Shown piece after piece: positions 30,782 to 40,218 of a stretch of DNA of 64,000 nt. A program made the position numbers and the translations under genes. Position 1 is the stretch's first letter; the number at the start of each line of letters is the position of its first letter. The notes beneath the pieces were generated by a model. It was not told where the DNA came from. It saw nothing but the letters and a program-made list of their open reading frames with translations, and made no database searches. Source of the stretch: Fibrobacter sp. UWR3 (GTDB lineage Bacteria; Fibrobacterota; Fibrobacteria; Fibrobacterales; Fibrobacteraceae); NCBI RefSeq assembly GCF_900143055.1, contig NZ_FRCW01000004.1, positions 124,001 to 188,000 on the forward strand, given 5' to 3'.

Positions 30782-31743
30782 GAGAGGGCCCTCATCTCAA
30801 TAATTGCTTCTTGGTATTCGCTCAGTTTGCCGGCCTTCTGAATTTTCTTGAAGACTTTTTTGGGGAGGCTGGGCTCCAGATAATCCCAAAAACTCTTGAT
30901 GTGCGAAAGAATTTGGCTGTCGCCTTGGTATGTTTTGCAAGCGTACTCGAAAATGATTTCGTGCATTTGGAGAAGCTTGTCTGTAAATTCTTTTCCTGTT
31001 ATGTTCGCTTTCCCTGCTTTGTATTCCGCTGCGAGGCTTGGCTGCGCAAGTAATCCGCGACCGATCATTATGCCTGCGAGCTTAGGATAGTGTTGTTCCA
31101 TTTCGCAGATTTGCGAAACGCTCGATATGTCTCCGTTGTAGACGAGTGGATGGCGGCATTCGCTGTAAAATTTCTCAAATGACTTGATATCAATTGCGCC
31201 CTTGTATTGCTGTTTGCCGAGCCGCGGGTGGAGTGTGATTTGCGTGAGCGGAGTATCGTTTAAAATCGGGAGGAGCGCGAATGCCTCATCTGGGGAATTT
31301 TGCCCGAGTCGCATCTTGACGGAAAATCTAGCGGTCTCTGTTGCAGACTGCCGCGCGATTTCGCCCATAATTGCTTGGATGGCTTGCGTGTCGCCTAGCA
31401 AACCAGAACCGCGATGGCGGTTGACCTGCATGGGGAAAGGGCAACCCATGTTGAAGTCGATTTCGGTGAAGCCTTTTTGCAAAAGGACTTCGGTGAGAAC
31501 CTTGAATTCATCTACGCTGTTCGCAATAATTTGCGGCACGGTAATTGCGCATGCCGGCTTTTCTGGGTTGGAATGCTGCGGGTTGGAAACTTCCAAATCC
31601 CGCAAGTCCTTTTCGCGCGGCTTCCCGTTTTCTATGCGCAGGAAGGGCGCGTAATATACATCAACTCCGCCAAAGATTTCTGCATGGGCTTTACGGTAGA
31701 TGCCCGTTGTGTAACCTTGTAACGGTGCGAATAAGACTCTCAT
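30778..31743 (-). CDS. dus: tRNA-dihydrouridine synthase
   Basis: The 321-residue FMN enzyme reduces uridines in tRNA D-loops. It begins MRVLFAPLQGYT, has the catalytic-cysteine motif NMGCPFPMQV (Cys101), the FMN-binding segments LVYNGDISSV and GIMIGRGLLAQP, and a C-terminal helical domain. The open frame runs 219 bases upstream into rdgB, but the family start is at 31743. A short segment with repeated wording at the DNA level (GGGTTGGAA twice, about 31562-31592) encodes SNPQHSNP near residue 53-60, a small expansion. The gene follows rdgB by 44 bases and overlaps the radical SAM gene by four bases. Confidence 0.92.
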   Translation of the reverse strand: MRVLFAPLQGYTTGIYRKAHAEIFGGVDVYYAPFLRIENGKPREKDLRDLEVSNPQHSNPEKPACAITVPQIIANSVDEFKVLTEVLLQKGFTEIDFNMGCPFPMQVNRHRGSGLLGDTQAIQAIMGEIARQSATETARFSVKMRLGQNSPDEAFALLPILNDTPLTQITLHPRLGKQQYKGAIDIKSFEKFYSECRHPLVYNGDISSVSQICEMEQHYPKLAGIMIGRGLLAQPSLAAEYKAGKANITGKEFTDKLLQMHEIIFEYACKTYQGDSQILSHIKSFWDYLEPSLPKKVFKKIQKAGKLSEYQEAIIEMRALS

Positions 31744-31787
31744 TATGGCACAATTCTTGCGAACGTTTTGAAAAGGTGGCGAGGCCT

Positions 31788-32459
31788 TTATTTCCCGAGC
31801 GCTTTTTTCAGGGCGCGGATGGCGTTTCCGCGGTGGCTGATGGCCTTCTTCTCTTCTAGTTCCATCTGCGCGAAGGTGCGGGTTTCGCCGTCGGGAACGA
31901 ATAGCGGGTCGTAACCGAAGCCCATGTCGCCTACGGGAGCGAAGTTGATTTGCCCGCGGCATTCACCCTCGAAAATCTGCGGTTCGCTCACGACGAAGTC
32001 GCCGACCCGAGTCCCGGCGCCGTTTATTGTTGCGCCGTTTAAGATTGGGGCGTCAACCCGCTTTACGGTCTGGTACGAGAGTGCGCAGAAGTAGCGTGCC
32101 CTGCGGTCTTCGATGCCTTCGAGCTTTTTCATCAGTTTGTCGTTGTTCGCGCCGTCGTTCCCGTGGTCACCGCAGTAGCGGGCGCTGTAGATTCCCGGTT
32201 CCCCGTTCAATGCAAAAACTTCGAGCCCGGAATCGTCCGCAAGTACCGTGGCTTCAATCCCGCGCTTTGCAAGCCAGCGAGCCGTGGTGTTCGACTTGAT
32301 GATGGCATTCTCGGCAAACGAGTTCCCGTCTTCCACGATTTCTTCGTCGAATCCGATGTCCTTCAGTGTCTTGAATTCGTAGTGGTCGGTGCCGAGGATG
32401 TGCGCAAAGTCCCTAATCTTGCCGGCGCTCGCCGTCGCAATAACAAATAAGTGCTTCAT
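31788..32459 (-). CDS. rdgB: RdgB/HAM1-type non-canonical purine NTP pyrophosphatase
   Basis: The 223-residue enzyme removes dITP, dXTP and ITP from the nucleotide pool. Motifs in order are FVIATASAGKIRDF (substrate loop), SFAENAIIKSNTTARW, VLADDSGLEVFALNGEPGIYSARY (catalytic Asp region), GFGYDPLFVPDG, TFAQM and EKKAISHRGNAIRAL. Length is normal for the family. A short TATT-containing segment lies just before the ATG and there is no clear Shine-Dalgarno. It is part of the minus-strand run rdgB-dus-radical SAM. Confidence 0.94.
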   Translation of the reverse strand: MKHLFVIATASAGKIRDFAHILGTDHYEFKTLKDIGFDEEIVEDGNSFAENAIIKSNTTARWLAKRGIEATVLADDSGLEVFALNGEPGIYSARYCGDHGNDGANNDKLMKKLEGIEDRRARYFCALSYQTVKRVDAPILNGATINGAGTRVGDFVVSEPQIFEGECRGQINFAPVGDMGFGYDPLFVPDGETRTFAQMELEEKKAISHRGNAIRALKKALGK

Positions 32460-32462
32460 TCC

Positions 32463-32514
32463 CGAATATCTCTCGTCTTTCGTCTATAGGCCTGCAAGGC
32501 CGTTCTTTCGTCTG
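32463..32514. repeat. Low-complexity intergenic patch with CTTTCGTCT repeats and a small hairpin
   Basis: TCTCGTCTTTCGTCTATA is followed by GGCCTGCAAGGCC (a short hairpin) and by TTCTTTCGTCTGTTAG. A related inverted sequence (GACGAAAG...GACGAAG) occurs at 63374-63400. Confidence 0.4.
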
Positions 32515-32706
32515 TTAGTAGTGTTCCGGCTTCATGACGATGAGGATGGCGTCAACGACGACGCCCACCCCGCAGAGGCCTGCGGTGCAGAGCCAGAGAA
32601 TGCCGGTCCAGATTTTGCCTTCGTAAAAGCGGTGCAGGCCCAGGTAACCGAGTAGAATGCAGAGGGCGAGGGCTATCCATTTGTTGTGTTCACCTTGTGC
32701 GGGCAT
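32515..32706 (-). CDS. Small TM2-domain membrane protein
   Basis: The 63-residue protein carries the TM2 pattern: a charged N-terminus, KWIALALCILLGYLGLHRFYEG (first helix with the G-x-x-G-x-H-R-F-Y motif), a short KIWTG loop and a second helix (LWLCTAGLCGVGVVVDAILIV). TM2 proteins are widespread inner-membrane proteins of unclear function. An AAAGGAAC Shine-Dalgarno precedes the ATG. It lies upstream of rdgB on the minus strand, divergent to the first giant lipoprotein gene. Confidence 0.88.
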   Translation of the reverse strand: MPAQGEHNKWIALALCILLGYLGLHRFYEGKIWTGILWLCTAGLCGVGVVVDAILIVMKPEHY

Positions 32707-32783
32707 AGTTGTTCCTTTTTCTTGAAAGATAGAAAAAAGCGTTGCCCCGTCCCTTGGCTCGCCGGGGAAATACCCGTTTTTTT

Positions 32784-32789
32784 TATATT
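32784..32789 (+). promoter_or_regulatory. TATATT -10-like element before the first giant lipoprotein gene
   Basis: TATATT ends seven bases before the ATG at 32797 with no Shine-Dalgarno between. A poly-T run precedes it and no -35 match is seen. Confidence 0.45.
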
Positions 32790-32796
32790 GTCGTGT

Positions 32797-35571
32797 ATGG
32801 AGAAACGTTTGCAGGCAGTGTTTTTGATGGCGGTCTTTTTCTGCCTTGTCTGCTGTTCTAATAGCGAAACGTTTTTCCTGCCTGTCGAGGAGGAAACTTC
32901 CGATAGGGGCGGGATGGTGCTGGTGCGGAGTTTCGGTAGAAACGTTACGCTAGGAACGGAAAACGAAAAGGCCCCGCCCGATGTGCACCCCGCCATGAAG
33001 GTCACCTTTGACTATGATTTTTCAATTTCGTCTCATGAGGTGACCCGGTCGGAGTACTATTCAGAAGTTGTTTCTGGAAGGGCTCCGGATGGCTGGATGA
33101 AGGACATGACTCCTGATTCGGGAAATTACCCGATATCGCAGGTTACGTTTTTCGATGCCGTGCTATATGCAAATGCGAAAAGCAAGGGCGACCGCCTTGA
33201 TGCGGTGTACACCTACGACGAAGTTGTATTGGATGGTGATGGAAATTGTTCCGGTCTTGGGAATATTGCGTTTCATCCCGAGGTGAACGGTTACCGATTG
33301 CCGACCGAGGCGGAATGGACTATCGTAGCGCGGTCCCACTGGAATCCGGAGAAGTGCTGGAATTTGGAAAGGTCTGGAAACTCCCTGCACGAGGTATGTA
33401 CGGAAAGGAATGCAGGCGAAGGTTCGGCTATTTGCGATATGGCGGGTAACGTGATGGAATGGGTAAATGATTGGAAGGGCGCATTTACCGATGGCGAGGT
33501 GTCGAATTTTGTAGGTGCAAATGATGGCGGAACGATGGGGGAACGGGTTCTCAAGGGAGGCAGTTTCCACAACGCGGCATCATCGATGAGGATTTATAGC
33601 CGTGGCGATGTCTATACGGTAACGTCTTCGACAAAAGCCACCCATGTCGGATTCCGCTTGGCGTATGGCGCTATTCCCGCACCGACGTGGCTTTCGGGTG
33701 GTACCCCGGTGGCAAAATCGACCTATTCGTTGCAGGCGAAGGCACAAACGGTTCAGGAGAAGATGGGCACGCGTCATGTCAAGCTCGTGTTTCGGGATAT
33801 CACCAGCAAGAAGTTGGCCTACGTGGATTATGGAGCGATTCCGCTTGCGGTCGTGGAAATCAAGGATACGCTGGAAGCGTACCATCCGGAGCTGTCGCCT
33901 GATGGTAAATGGGTTGCCTTTTGTACGGGAATAGAGGGTGTTTCTGGGCAATCGTCCGTCTATGTACGTAGACTGGACGCTGCGGGATCGGATCTTGCCC
34001 GGCTTGATGTCGAGTCGGCGGCAATCCCCCGTTGGAAGGTCCTTGATAATGGTGATACGGTTATTGTCTACGTGACCAGTGCGGCTAACAATAGGGATAC
34101 CGCGGTATTTAAGGCGGCGAGTACATGGCAGGTGAAATTTTCGAGAGGTAGGTTCGGTATACCCGAAAAGCTCTTTGACGGCACCTATCACGGCGGCATA
34201 AGCGAAGACAATTCGCTTGCGGTGACTGGAGCCCGGCTTTTCCGTGTTCGAAAGGCGGGTGGATCGCCATCGGATAGCGTGCAGGAAGAAACGTGGTATA
34301 ATGGGGAGCAGGTCTGCAATGTGAGCCTTTCGAAAGACGGAACGGACCGATCGCTGTTTCTGGATTTCGGTGGCAAGACGGGCCGAGATTTTACGTCGGC
34401 CAACTATGGCGTACACGGAATGCTCCTTGTGTCGGATAAGGCGGGGAATCTTGTTCAGGGGATCCCTGCACCACGGGGCTACACCTTTGACCATACGGAA
34501 TGGGCTGCGGATAACTCTGGTTTCGTGGTGACGAGCCTGATGAATTCGGAGGGGAGTCATTCGAAGATTTCTCTGCTGGATACGTCCGATTCCTCCTTTG
34601 TGAACCTGCTTGGCGGTGATGATCTCTGGCACCCCAGCCTGTGGGCAAGGCCAGAGCCGAAGGCCGTTGCCGAGTCGGAACTGGATTTGGATAGTGCCTG
34701 CGTCTACCTTACGTCTTATGCGGGGTCTAGGGCGCGGATAATGAAGGTTAAAATGGATCTCTTCTGGAAATACCGTGAAATGGCAGAAGCGGTCGCTATC
34801 GGATCGTCTCGCTCGTTTAGCGGTTTTGATCCGAGGAGTTTTTCGTCGTTGTTTGCCATAAACCTTTCTTATTCATCGCAGAACCTGACTTCGACGGAAT
34901 ACTTTGTCCGCAATTACATTGTTCCCTTGATGCCTAAACTAAAAATGATTGTGCTTTCGCTGGATTTTGACCGCTGGGATACCGATGGCAGGGATTTCCA
35001 GAAGTATTTTTCGGCCATTCCCGGATACCAGTATGATAAGAACCATGGTTTCTGGGCTGATGGAGTTCCTCCTGAGATGGCTCAAATTGCGGAAAACAGC
35101 CCGGCGCTGGATTCCTCGGAAGCGTTCCTGTACAGCTTTCATCGGGGGCTTTACTTTTCGACAACAACGGGGTGGGGCGAGGACACCCCTTCCATGGAGG
35201 GGTCTATAGATTGGTACAAAAAGTCAAAGAAGAAATTTGAATACAACCTGGGGTTACTGAAGACGGTTCTTGACATAGCGAAGGAGAAGGGGGTGGTTGT
35301 CGTTGGCGTGGTTTTCCCGCAGTCGCCACGTTACCGCGAGAAGGGTGCCTGGGGACGTTACGGGCTAGATGAAAGCTCTGCCGATGAAATCAAGGATATT
35401 GTAATTGGCTTGTATAGTGAATTCCCGAACTTTATCGTTGTTGACTTGCACGAAAATGGATTGCACGATTTTGAATATGGGGATTTCGCGAACGAAGACC
35501 ACCTGAATCTAGTTGGTGCGACAAAGGCGACCTGGTTGATTGAAAACCACTGGAAAACCTTGCTGCATTGA
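32797..35571 (+). CDS. Giant lipoprotein 1: FGE-like domain, TolB-like propeller, SGNH-like domain (TIGR02171-type)
   Basis: The 924-residue protein has a lipoprotein signal (VFFCLVCC). A sulfatase-modifying-factor-like domain follows (about 40-285: EVTRSEYY, YRLPTEAEW, CDMAGNVMEWVNDW, VLKGGSFHNA, HVGFRLAYG). Next is a PD40/TolB-like propeller (YHPELSPDGKWVAFCTG; IPRWKVLDNGDTVIVYV; YHGGISEDNSLAVTGARL). The C-terminal alpha/beta domain has IGSSRSF (Ser671) and NEDHLNLVGA (His902), resembling blocks I and V of SGNH/DltD-like enzymes. The FGE catalytic cysteines are absent. It matches, from memory, the Fibrobacter paralogous family TIGR02171. Three paralogs follow in this window. The open frame starts earlier, but the signal peptide begins at 32797. 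Function unknown. Confidence 0.85.
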   Translation: MEKRLQAVFLMAVFFCLVCCSNSETFFLPVEEETSDRGGMVLVRSFGRNVTLGTENEKAPPDVHPAMKVTFDYDFSISSHEVTRSEYYSEVVSGRAPDGWMKDMTPDSGNYPISQVTFFDAVLYANAKSKGDRLDAVYTYDEVVLDGDGNCSGLGNIAFHPEVNGYRLPTEAEWTIVARSHWNPEKCWNLERSGNSLHEVCTERNAGEGSAICDMAGNVMEWVNDWKGAFTDGEVSNFVGANDGGTMGERVLKGGSFHNAASSMRIYSRGDVYTVTSSTKATHVGFRLAYGAIPAPTWLSGGTPVAKSTYSLQAKAQTVQEKMGTRHVKLVFRDITSKKLAYVDYGAIPLAVVEIKDTLEAYHPELSPDGKWVAFCTGIEGVSGQSSVYVRRLDAAGSDLARLDVESAAIPRWKVLDNGDTVIVYVTSAANNRDTAVFKAASTWQVKFSRGRFGIPEKLFDGTYHGGISEDNSLAVTGARLFRVRKAGGSPSDSVQEETWYNGEQVCNVSLSKDGTDRSLFLDFGGKTGRDFTSANYGVHGMLLVSDKAGNLVQGIPAPRGYTFDHTEWAADNSGFVVTSLMNSEGSHSKISLLDTSDSSFVNLLGGDDLWHPSLWARPEPKAVAESELDLDSACVYLTSYAGSRARIMKVKMDLFWKYREMAEAVAIGSSRSFSGFDPRSFSSLFAINLSYSSQNLTSTEYFVRNYIVPLMPKLKMIVLSLDFDRWDTDGRDFQKYFSAIPGYQYDKNHGFWADGVPPEMAQIAENSPALDSSEAFLYSFHRGLYFSTTTGWGEDTPSMEGSIDWYKKSKKKFEYNLGLLKTVLDIAKEKGVVVVGVVFPQSPRYREKGAWGRYGLDESSADEIKDIVIGLYSEFPNFIVVDLHENGLHDFEYGDFANEDHLNLVGATKATWLIENHWKTLLH

Positions 35572-35638
35572 GAACCCTTGCGGAATGTTGCTATATTCTT
35601 TCTGTTGGTTTGACTGTATCTAGGAGTGTTCGCCGTTC

Positions 35639-38500
35639 ATGACTTTTTCCCTGGGTCACAAGATTGTGCTTTTTGTGCTGGGTAGCCTTCTCGCTATCCT
35701 GTGCTCTTGTGATTCTTCGGGGCGTAGCCATGGGGCGGATAGCATCACCCGCCCGCAACAGAGTGCAACTTCAAAAAAATTCTCCGGGATGCGCATTGTA
35801 AAGCCCGGTGAAGGCCGTATTGCTTTAGGCACGAACGATACGCTTGCTCCGGCGAAGGAGCGCCCCTCCATGAAGGTCGAACTGACCTATGATTTCTATA
35901 TGGGGCAAGCCGAGATTACCCGTCGCGAATACAAGATGATGATGGATTCGGTGGAAGTGCCTGCCAAGTGGAACCAGAAAAGAAAGTTCACGCTGGATTC
36001 GCTGAACTATCCGGTAACAAACGTCACGTATTACGATGCCGTGTTGTATGTGAACGCAAGAAGCAAGTTCGAAAAGTACGATACAGCCTATACCTACAAG
36101 TCGGCGACATTCAATGAAGAAGGCAATTGCACCGGTCTTGAAGGACTCGTGTTCCATCCGGAACTGGATGCATACAGGCTGCCGACCGAGGCGGAATGGG
36201 TGCTCGTGGCAAGCAGGAGGTGGAATCCCGAAAAGGGCTGGAATGCTGAAAATTCTGGGCACGGACTGCATGTGGTTTGTACGGCGGACGAAGTATCCGA
36301 ACTGGATTCCGCTGCGCGGGACAGCGCCTTTTGCGATATGGCAGGCAATGCGCTTGAATGGGTGAACGACTGGATGGGCGCGTTCGTGGATTCTGTGGTG
36401 GTCAACTATGTCGGGGGTTCCGATGGCGGTTCGATTGGCGAAAAGGTGGTGAAGGGTGGCAGTTACAACGACAAGCCGAAGGGCATGAAGATATATAACC
36501 GCGGGGATATCTATACGGTTACCGGCAGTTCCCGGGCCGATTACGTGGGCTTTCGCGTTGCGTACGGAAAGATTCCCGATGCGCTGTGGGTGAATGGAGA
36601 CGGTTCCCTTACCAGCAGCCGCGTGAATGTGCTCACGAAGGCTTCTACGCTCGGTACGGTTTTGGGCACGAGCAAGGCGAAACTGGCCTTCCGCAACGAC
36701 CTTACCGGAAACCTGACCTACGTCGATTTTGCTATAGGAGGCACGTCTGCGGTTGAAATCCGGGATACGCTGACGGTTTATCATCCGGAAATTTCCCCGA
36801 ACGGGAAACTTGTCGCGTTCTGTACGGGGCTCGAAGGAATTGACGGGAAGTCGCAGGTGTATGTGCGTCACCTGAATCCGTCGGGTTCTAATCTCGTGAA
36901 GTTGAACGCGGAATCTGCGGCAATCCCGCGTTGGCGTGTTCTCGAGAACGGGGACACGGTAATTGTCTACGTGACCAGTGCGGGCAACAACAAGGATGAT
37001 GCATCGTTTAAGTCGCAGAGTACGTGGCAGGTCAAGTTTGCGAACAATAGGTTCGGCACACCACAGAAACTTTTTGACGGCGCTTACCACGATGGCGTGA
37101 GTAAGGACGGGCGGCTGGCCGTTACCGGGGCGAGGCTTTTGCGTGCGCGGGTTGTGCCTTCGGGCTCGGCGGATGCGGAGAAAGCGCTCGATACGGTTTG
37201 GTACGGTGGGGAACAGGCCTGCAATGCAAGCCTTTCGCGGGACAATTCCAAGCGCACCCTGTTCCTTGATTTTGGCGGGAAGACGGGCAAGGAATTTGCG
37301 GGCACTGATTACGGTACGCACGAGATGCTCCTTGTCGTAGACAGTACGGGAACGCTCGTTCGGGGAATCCCCGCTCCGGCCGGGACCAGTTTTGACCATG
37401 CAGAATGGGTGGCCCGCTCGGACAATTCGCCGAAGCTTTCCTCTGACGTGGCGGTCGTGACGCTCGTGAACGGGGAAGGGGCTCATTCCAAGATTGCACT
37501 CCTTAATCTTGCCGATTCTGCTTTGCTCGAGGTTGCCTCGGGAATGGAACTCTGGCATCCGAATATGTGGGTGTACGGGAGTTCTGATGCGGAGAGAAAT
37601 TCCGTTTCGGCGGATAGCGCTGGCGTCTACTATGACCCGGAAGGGGGCTACGAGTATGCGACCTCCGCGGTAGAACTCGCAAGCAAGATGTCTAAGTTCT
37701 GGTCGGTGTACAAGGATGTCGAGTACGTGGCATTCGGCAGTTCCATGACGCTGAATGCGCTTATCGACGATTCGGTGAAAACCTACAAGACGCTCAATAT
37801 GTCTTACACGCTGGGCGATGTATTTGGGGCGATTTACCTGCTGAAGAACTATGTGCTCCCGTACGCATCCTCGTTGAAGGTTGTGTCGATGGAATTGACT
37901 CCCGGGTTCCTTTTCCATCTGGAAGAGGACATGTGGGAAGACCTCTACGACAATTCCCCCGGGTTTGCCTACGACGAAAAGCATCTGGACGCGCAGTTCG
38001 ATGCCATAGTCAAGAGTGCTACTGAACAGGAATTCACGAAGGACATGTTCTCGTCGTCGTATATCGAGGGAACATACCTGTTGCCCTCGGCTGGCTGGAA
38101 GGAACCGACGTACATCGATGATATCGCGTGGATGTACACGACGAATTCGCATTTCAAGGTGGATTTTGAAACGTTCAAGGGCCTCAAGAAGAATATGGAA
38201 ACTCTTGGGATAAAGTTCTTTGTCAACATTACCCCGCGAAGCCCGATGTACCGGGAAACGGAAGCCTACGACTACTTTGGCCCGCGCTGGGCCGTTGCGG
38301 AATCCATCATATCGATGTTCAAGGAAAGCGGGTTTATCGTGTTTGACGAATACAGGATGGGCGAACACGACTATACTGATGACATGGCGTTCAATGCGAC
38401 GCACCTGAGCGAACTCGGTGCAAGGCAGTATACGGCTCGGTTAGATTCGGTTCTGACAAAACTGGACTCGCTTCGGGCGGAACTTGATGCGAAAAAGTGA
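35639..38500 (+). CDS. Giant lipoprotein 2 (TIGR02171-type)
   Basis: The 953-residue paralog of the preceding gene has a lipoprotein signal (LLAILCSC). Its FGE-like domain shows RLPTEAEWVLVA, CDMAGNALEWVNDW, KGGSYND and YVGFRVAYG; the propeller shows YHPEISPNGKLVAFCTG, AIPRWRVLENGDTVIVYV and YHDGVSKDGRLAVTGARL. The C-terminal domain has FGSSMTL (Ser702) and NATHLSELGA (His922). It is the longest and most diverged at the C-terminus: where the other three have HGFW it reads KHLDAQF. It has a longer leader than paralog 1, with TAGGAG 12 bases before the ATG and TATATT about 45 bases upstream. A C-terminal helix (LTKLDSLRAELDAKK) extends beyond the paralogs. Confidence 0.85.
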   Translation: MTFSLGHKIVLFVLGSLLAILCSCDSSGRSHGADSITRPQQSATSKKFSGMRIVKPGEGRIALGTNDTLAPAKERPSMKVELTYDFYMGQAEITRREYKMMMDSVEVPAKWNQKRKFTLDSLNYPVTNVTYYDAVLYVNARSKFEKYDTAYTYKSATFNEEGNCTGLEGLVFHPELDAYRLPTEAEWVLVASRRWNPEKGWNAENSGHGLHVVCTADEVSELDSAARDSAFCDMAGNALEWVNDWMGAFVDSVVVNYVGGSDGGSIGEKVVKGGSYNDKPKGMKIYNRGDIYTVTGSSRADYVGFRVAYGKIPDALWVNGDGSLTSSRVNVLTKASTLGTVLGTSKAKLAFRNDLTGNLTYVDFAIGGTSAVEIRDTLTVYHPEISPNGKLVAFCTGLEGIDGKSQVYVRHLNPSGSNLVKLNAESAAIPRWRVLENGDTVIVYVTSAGNNKDDASFKSQSTWQVKFANNRFGTPQKLFDGAYHDGVSKDGRLAVTGARLLRARVVPSGSADAEKALDTVWYGGEQACNASLSRDNSKRTLFLDFGGKTGKEFAGTDYGTHEMLLVVDSTGTLVRGIPAPAGTSFDHAEWVARSDNSPKLSSDVAVVTLVNGEGAHSKIALLNLADSALLEVASGMELWHPNMWVYGSSDAERNSVSADSAGVYYDPEGGYEYATSAVELASKMSKFWSVYKDVEYVAFGSSMTLNALIDDSVKTYKTLNMSYTLGDVFGAIYLLKNYVLPYASSLKVVSMELTPGFLFHLEEDMWEDLYDNSPGFAYDEKHLDAQFDAIVKSATEQEFTKDMFSSSYIEGTYLLPSAGWKEPTYIDDIAWMYTTNSHFKVDFETFKGLKKNMETLGIKFFVNITPRSPMYRETEAYDYFGPRWAVAESIISMFKESGFIVFDEYRMGEHDYTDDMAFNATHLSELGARQYTARLDSVLTKLDSLRAELDAKK

Positions 38501-38583
38501 TTCGCGAAGTTCCGGAGGAAAGTTTTTTGGTTGAACAAAATCACATTTTGCCCTTTATTTTGACAGAATCACAAAAAAATAGG

Positions 38584-38612
38584 TTGCAAAAAAAGGCGAG
38601 AACTTGTAATTT
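38584..38612 (+). promoter_or_regulatory. Sigma-70-type promoter of the GH8 gene
   Basis: TTGCAA (38584-38589) and TAATTT (38607-38612) are separated by exactly 17 bases. They precede a leader of about 25 bases with an AAGGAG Shine-Dalgarno. Confidence 0.55.
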
Positions 38613-38642
38613 AGATAAGTCGCGTAACGACAAGGAGTGTTT

Positions 38643-40133
38643 ATGAAATGTTTGGTAAAAATGGGCCTCGCGGGCCTTATGGCTTTTGGACTTTCGCAGG
38701 CGGCGGTGAACTTCCCGTATCCGCAGATGTCGGATTATGGCGGAAACGCGACTCTTTTGAGCGACAAGGCTGCCGCCTCGGAACAGCTGAAAAAGCAGTT
38801 CGCTGCCTGGATGAGGGACATGTACAACGAACAGGGCGATATCGCCGGTGTGCGTTCTGATCCTGGGTCCAACCAGTATTTTTCGGAAGGTGTCGGCTAC
38901 GGCATGCTCCTGATGGTCTATTTCAGTGACAATACTACGAGTTACCAGAGCCAGTTCGACAAGATCTGGAATTTCTACAAGAAGTTCCAGAACGAAAACG
39001 GACTCATGATTTGGAAAATCGGTAATCTTTCGGAATCGTGGGATGCGGGCAACGGTGCCGCTCTGGATGGCGATATCGATGCCGCAGCAGCCTTGGTGAT
39101 GGCATACTACCAGTTTGGCGACGAGAAGTACAAGGAAGACGCCAAGAAACTCATCCAGGCCATGAAAAAGTCCGAATTCGAAAGCAACGGCTTGCATATG
39201 CCTGGTGACAAGTGGGGCGATGCCGCCTTAAACCGCAAGAACCCGGGTTACTTCGACCCGGCCTACATGCCGCTTTTCGCCGCCGTTGATACGGAAAACG
39301 CCGAGTTCTGGAGCAAGACCGCCTACGACGCCAACATGAAGCTTTACGAGGCGAGTTCGGGCGAAGTGAATACGGGCCTTGTGGACGACTGGACTGACAA
39401 GAACGGCAAGAGTGAAGACGATTACTACAGCTACGATGCATCGCGCGCCCCGTGGCGTAACGCGAAGGCTGTCTGCTGGCATGGCGACCAGCGTGCTCTT
39501 GCAATAGACAAGAAGATGGCTGAGTTCGTGTCGACTGTTCCCGCATCGAACATGAAGGGGCCTGTACTTCGTTCTTCCGGCAGTCTCGGCAATGATCACA
39601 ACAGTACGTTCGTGACATCCTTGATGACGGCTCTCATCTCGGATGCCAAGTACCAGTCCAAACTTGACGAATACTGGAAAGAAGCGGTGGCGCTCGGTGA
39701 CGAGAATTACTTTAACCAGTCGCTCAAGCTCTTGAACGGCCTCCTGGTTTCGGGCAACATGCCTAACCTCATGACGGCGGGCTCGAATCCGCCGCCGCAG
39801 AGTTCCTCGAGCGCTGAACCTCCGCTGTCTTCTAGTTCGAGCGAGATGAACGTGGATTTGAGTTCCAGTTCCGACGGGAGTGTCGCTGTTCCTGAGGCAA
39901 GCTTGCCCTCGGCGGTAGGAATGTCGCAGCAGGGCCGCGCACTGCATGTGAATGCTGTGGGCCACGTGCGTGTGGATATGTTCAGCGTGACGGGAACCGC
40001 GGTAAAGACTCTCTGGAACGGGAATGTTTCTGGCAGTATGGAGATGAGCCTCAAGGGAATCCCCGCGGGCATATATGTGCTGCGCGTTCAGACTGCGGGT
40101 GGCTCGCACATGAAAAAAATCCGCCTGGAGTAG
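38643..40133 (+). CDS. GH8 endoglucanase with serine linker and C-terminal sorting-like domain
   Basis: The 496-residue enzyme has a signal peptide (CLVKMGLAGLMAFGLSQA). The GH8 (alpha/alpha)6 catalytic domain (about 22-375) shows SEGVGYGMLLMV with acid Glu82, AALDGDIDAAAAL with the conserved Asp residues, YFDPAYMPLF and YYSYDASRAPWR. A serine linker (about 380-420) follows, then a C-terminal beta domain (VRVDMFSVTGTAVK to AGIYVLRVQTAGGSHMKKIRLE) like type IX sorting domains or the basic terminal domains of Fibrobacter cellulases. GH8 enzymes cleave beta-1,4-glucans, xylan or chitosan; cellulase activity is most likely here. An in-frame GTG at 38637 is less likely, because AAGGAG sits seven bases before the ATG. 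Confidence 0.93.
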   Translation: MKCLVKMGLAGLMAFGLSQAAVNFPYPQMSDYGGNATLLSDKAAASEQLKKQFAAWMRDMYNEQGDIAGVRSDPGSNQYFSEGVGYGMLLMVYFSDNTTSYQSQFDKIWNFYKKFQNENGLMIWKIGNLSESWDAGNGAALDGDIDAAAALVMAYYQFGDEKYKEDAKKLIQAMKKSEFESNGLHMPGDKWGDAALNRKNPGYFDPAYMPLFAAVDTENAEFWSKTAYDANMKLYEASSGEVNTGLVDDWTDKNGKSEDDYYSYDASRAPWRNAKAVCWHGDQRALAIDKKMAEFVSTVPASNMKGPVLRSSGSLGNDHNSTFVTSLMTALISDAKYQSKLDEYWKEAVALGDENYFNQSLKLLNGLLVSGNMPNLMTAGSNPPPQSSSSAEPPLSSSSSEMNVDLSSSSDGSVAVPEASLPSAVGMSQQGRALHVNAVGHVRVDMFSVTGTAVKTLWNGNVSGSMEMSLKGIPAGIYVLRVQTAGGSHMKKIRLE

Positions 40134-40172
40134 ATACTTGCTTAGGAATTTTGCCGATTCCAAAGAAAAAAT

Positions 40173-40204
40173 GCGCTTGCCGTAAAGGCGGGCGCTTTTT
40201 TTTT
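40173..40204 (+). terminator. Rho-independent terminator of the GH8 gene
   Basis: GCGCTTGCC (40173-40181) pairs with GGCGGGCGC (40187-40195) over 9 bp including two G-U pairs, loop GTAAA, followed by nine T residues. The next gene's -10-like element starts two bases after the T run. Confidence 0.85.
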
Positions 40205-40206
40205 CG

Positions 40207-40212
40207 TATTTT
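40207..40212 (+). promoter_or_regulatory. TATTTT -10-like element before the TolB-like gene
   Basis: TATTTT-TAGGGC-ATG gives a six-base spacing to the start at 40219. The element abuts the T run of the upstream terminator, so any -35 contact would fall inside the terminator stem. Confidence 0.45.
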
Positions 40213-40218
40213 TAGGGC

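Noticed and set aside
35825-38404. Minus-strand open frame of about 859 codons opposite giant lipoprotein 2
   Set aside because: Shadow of the plus-strand gene, with Arg/His-rich nonsense composition.
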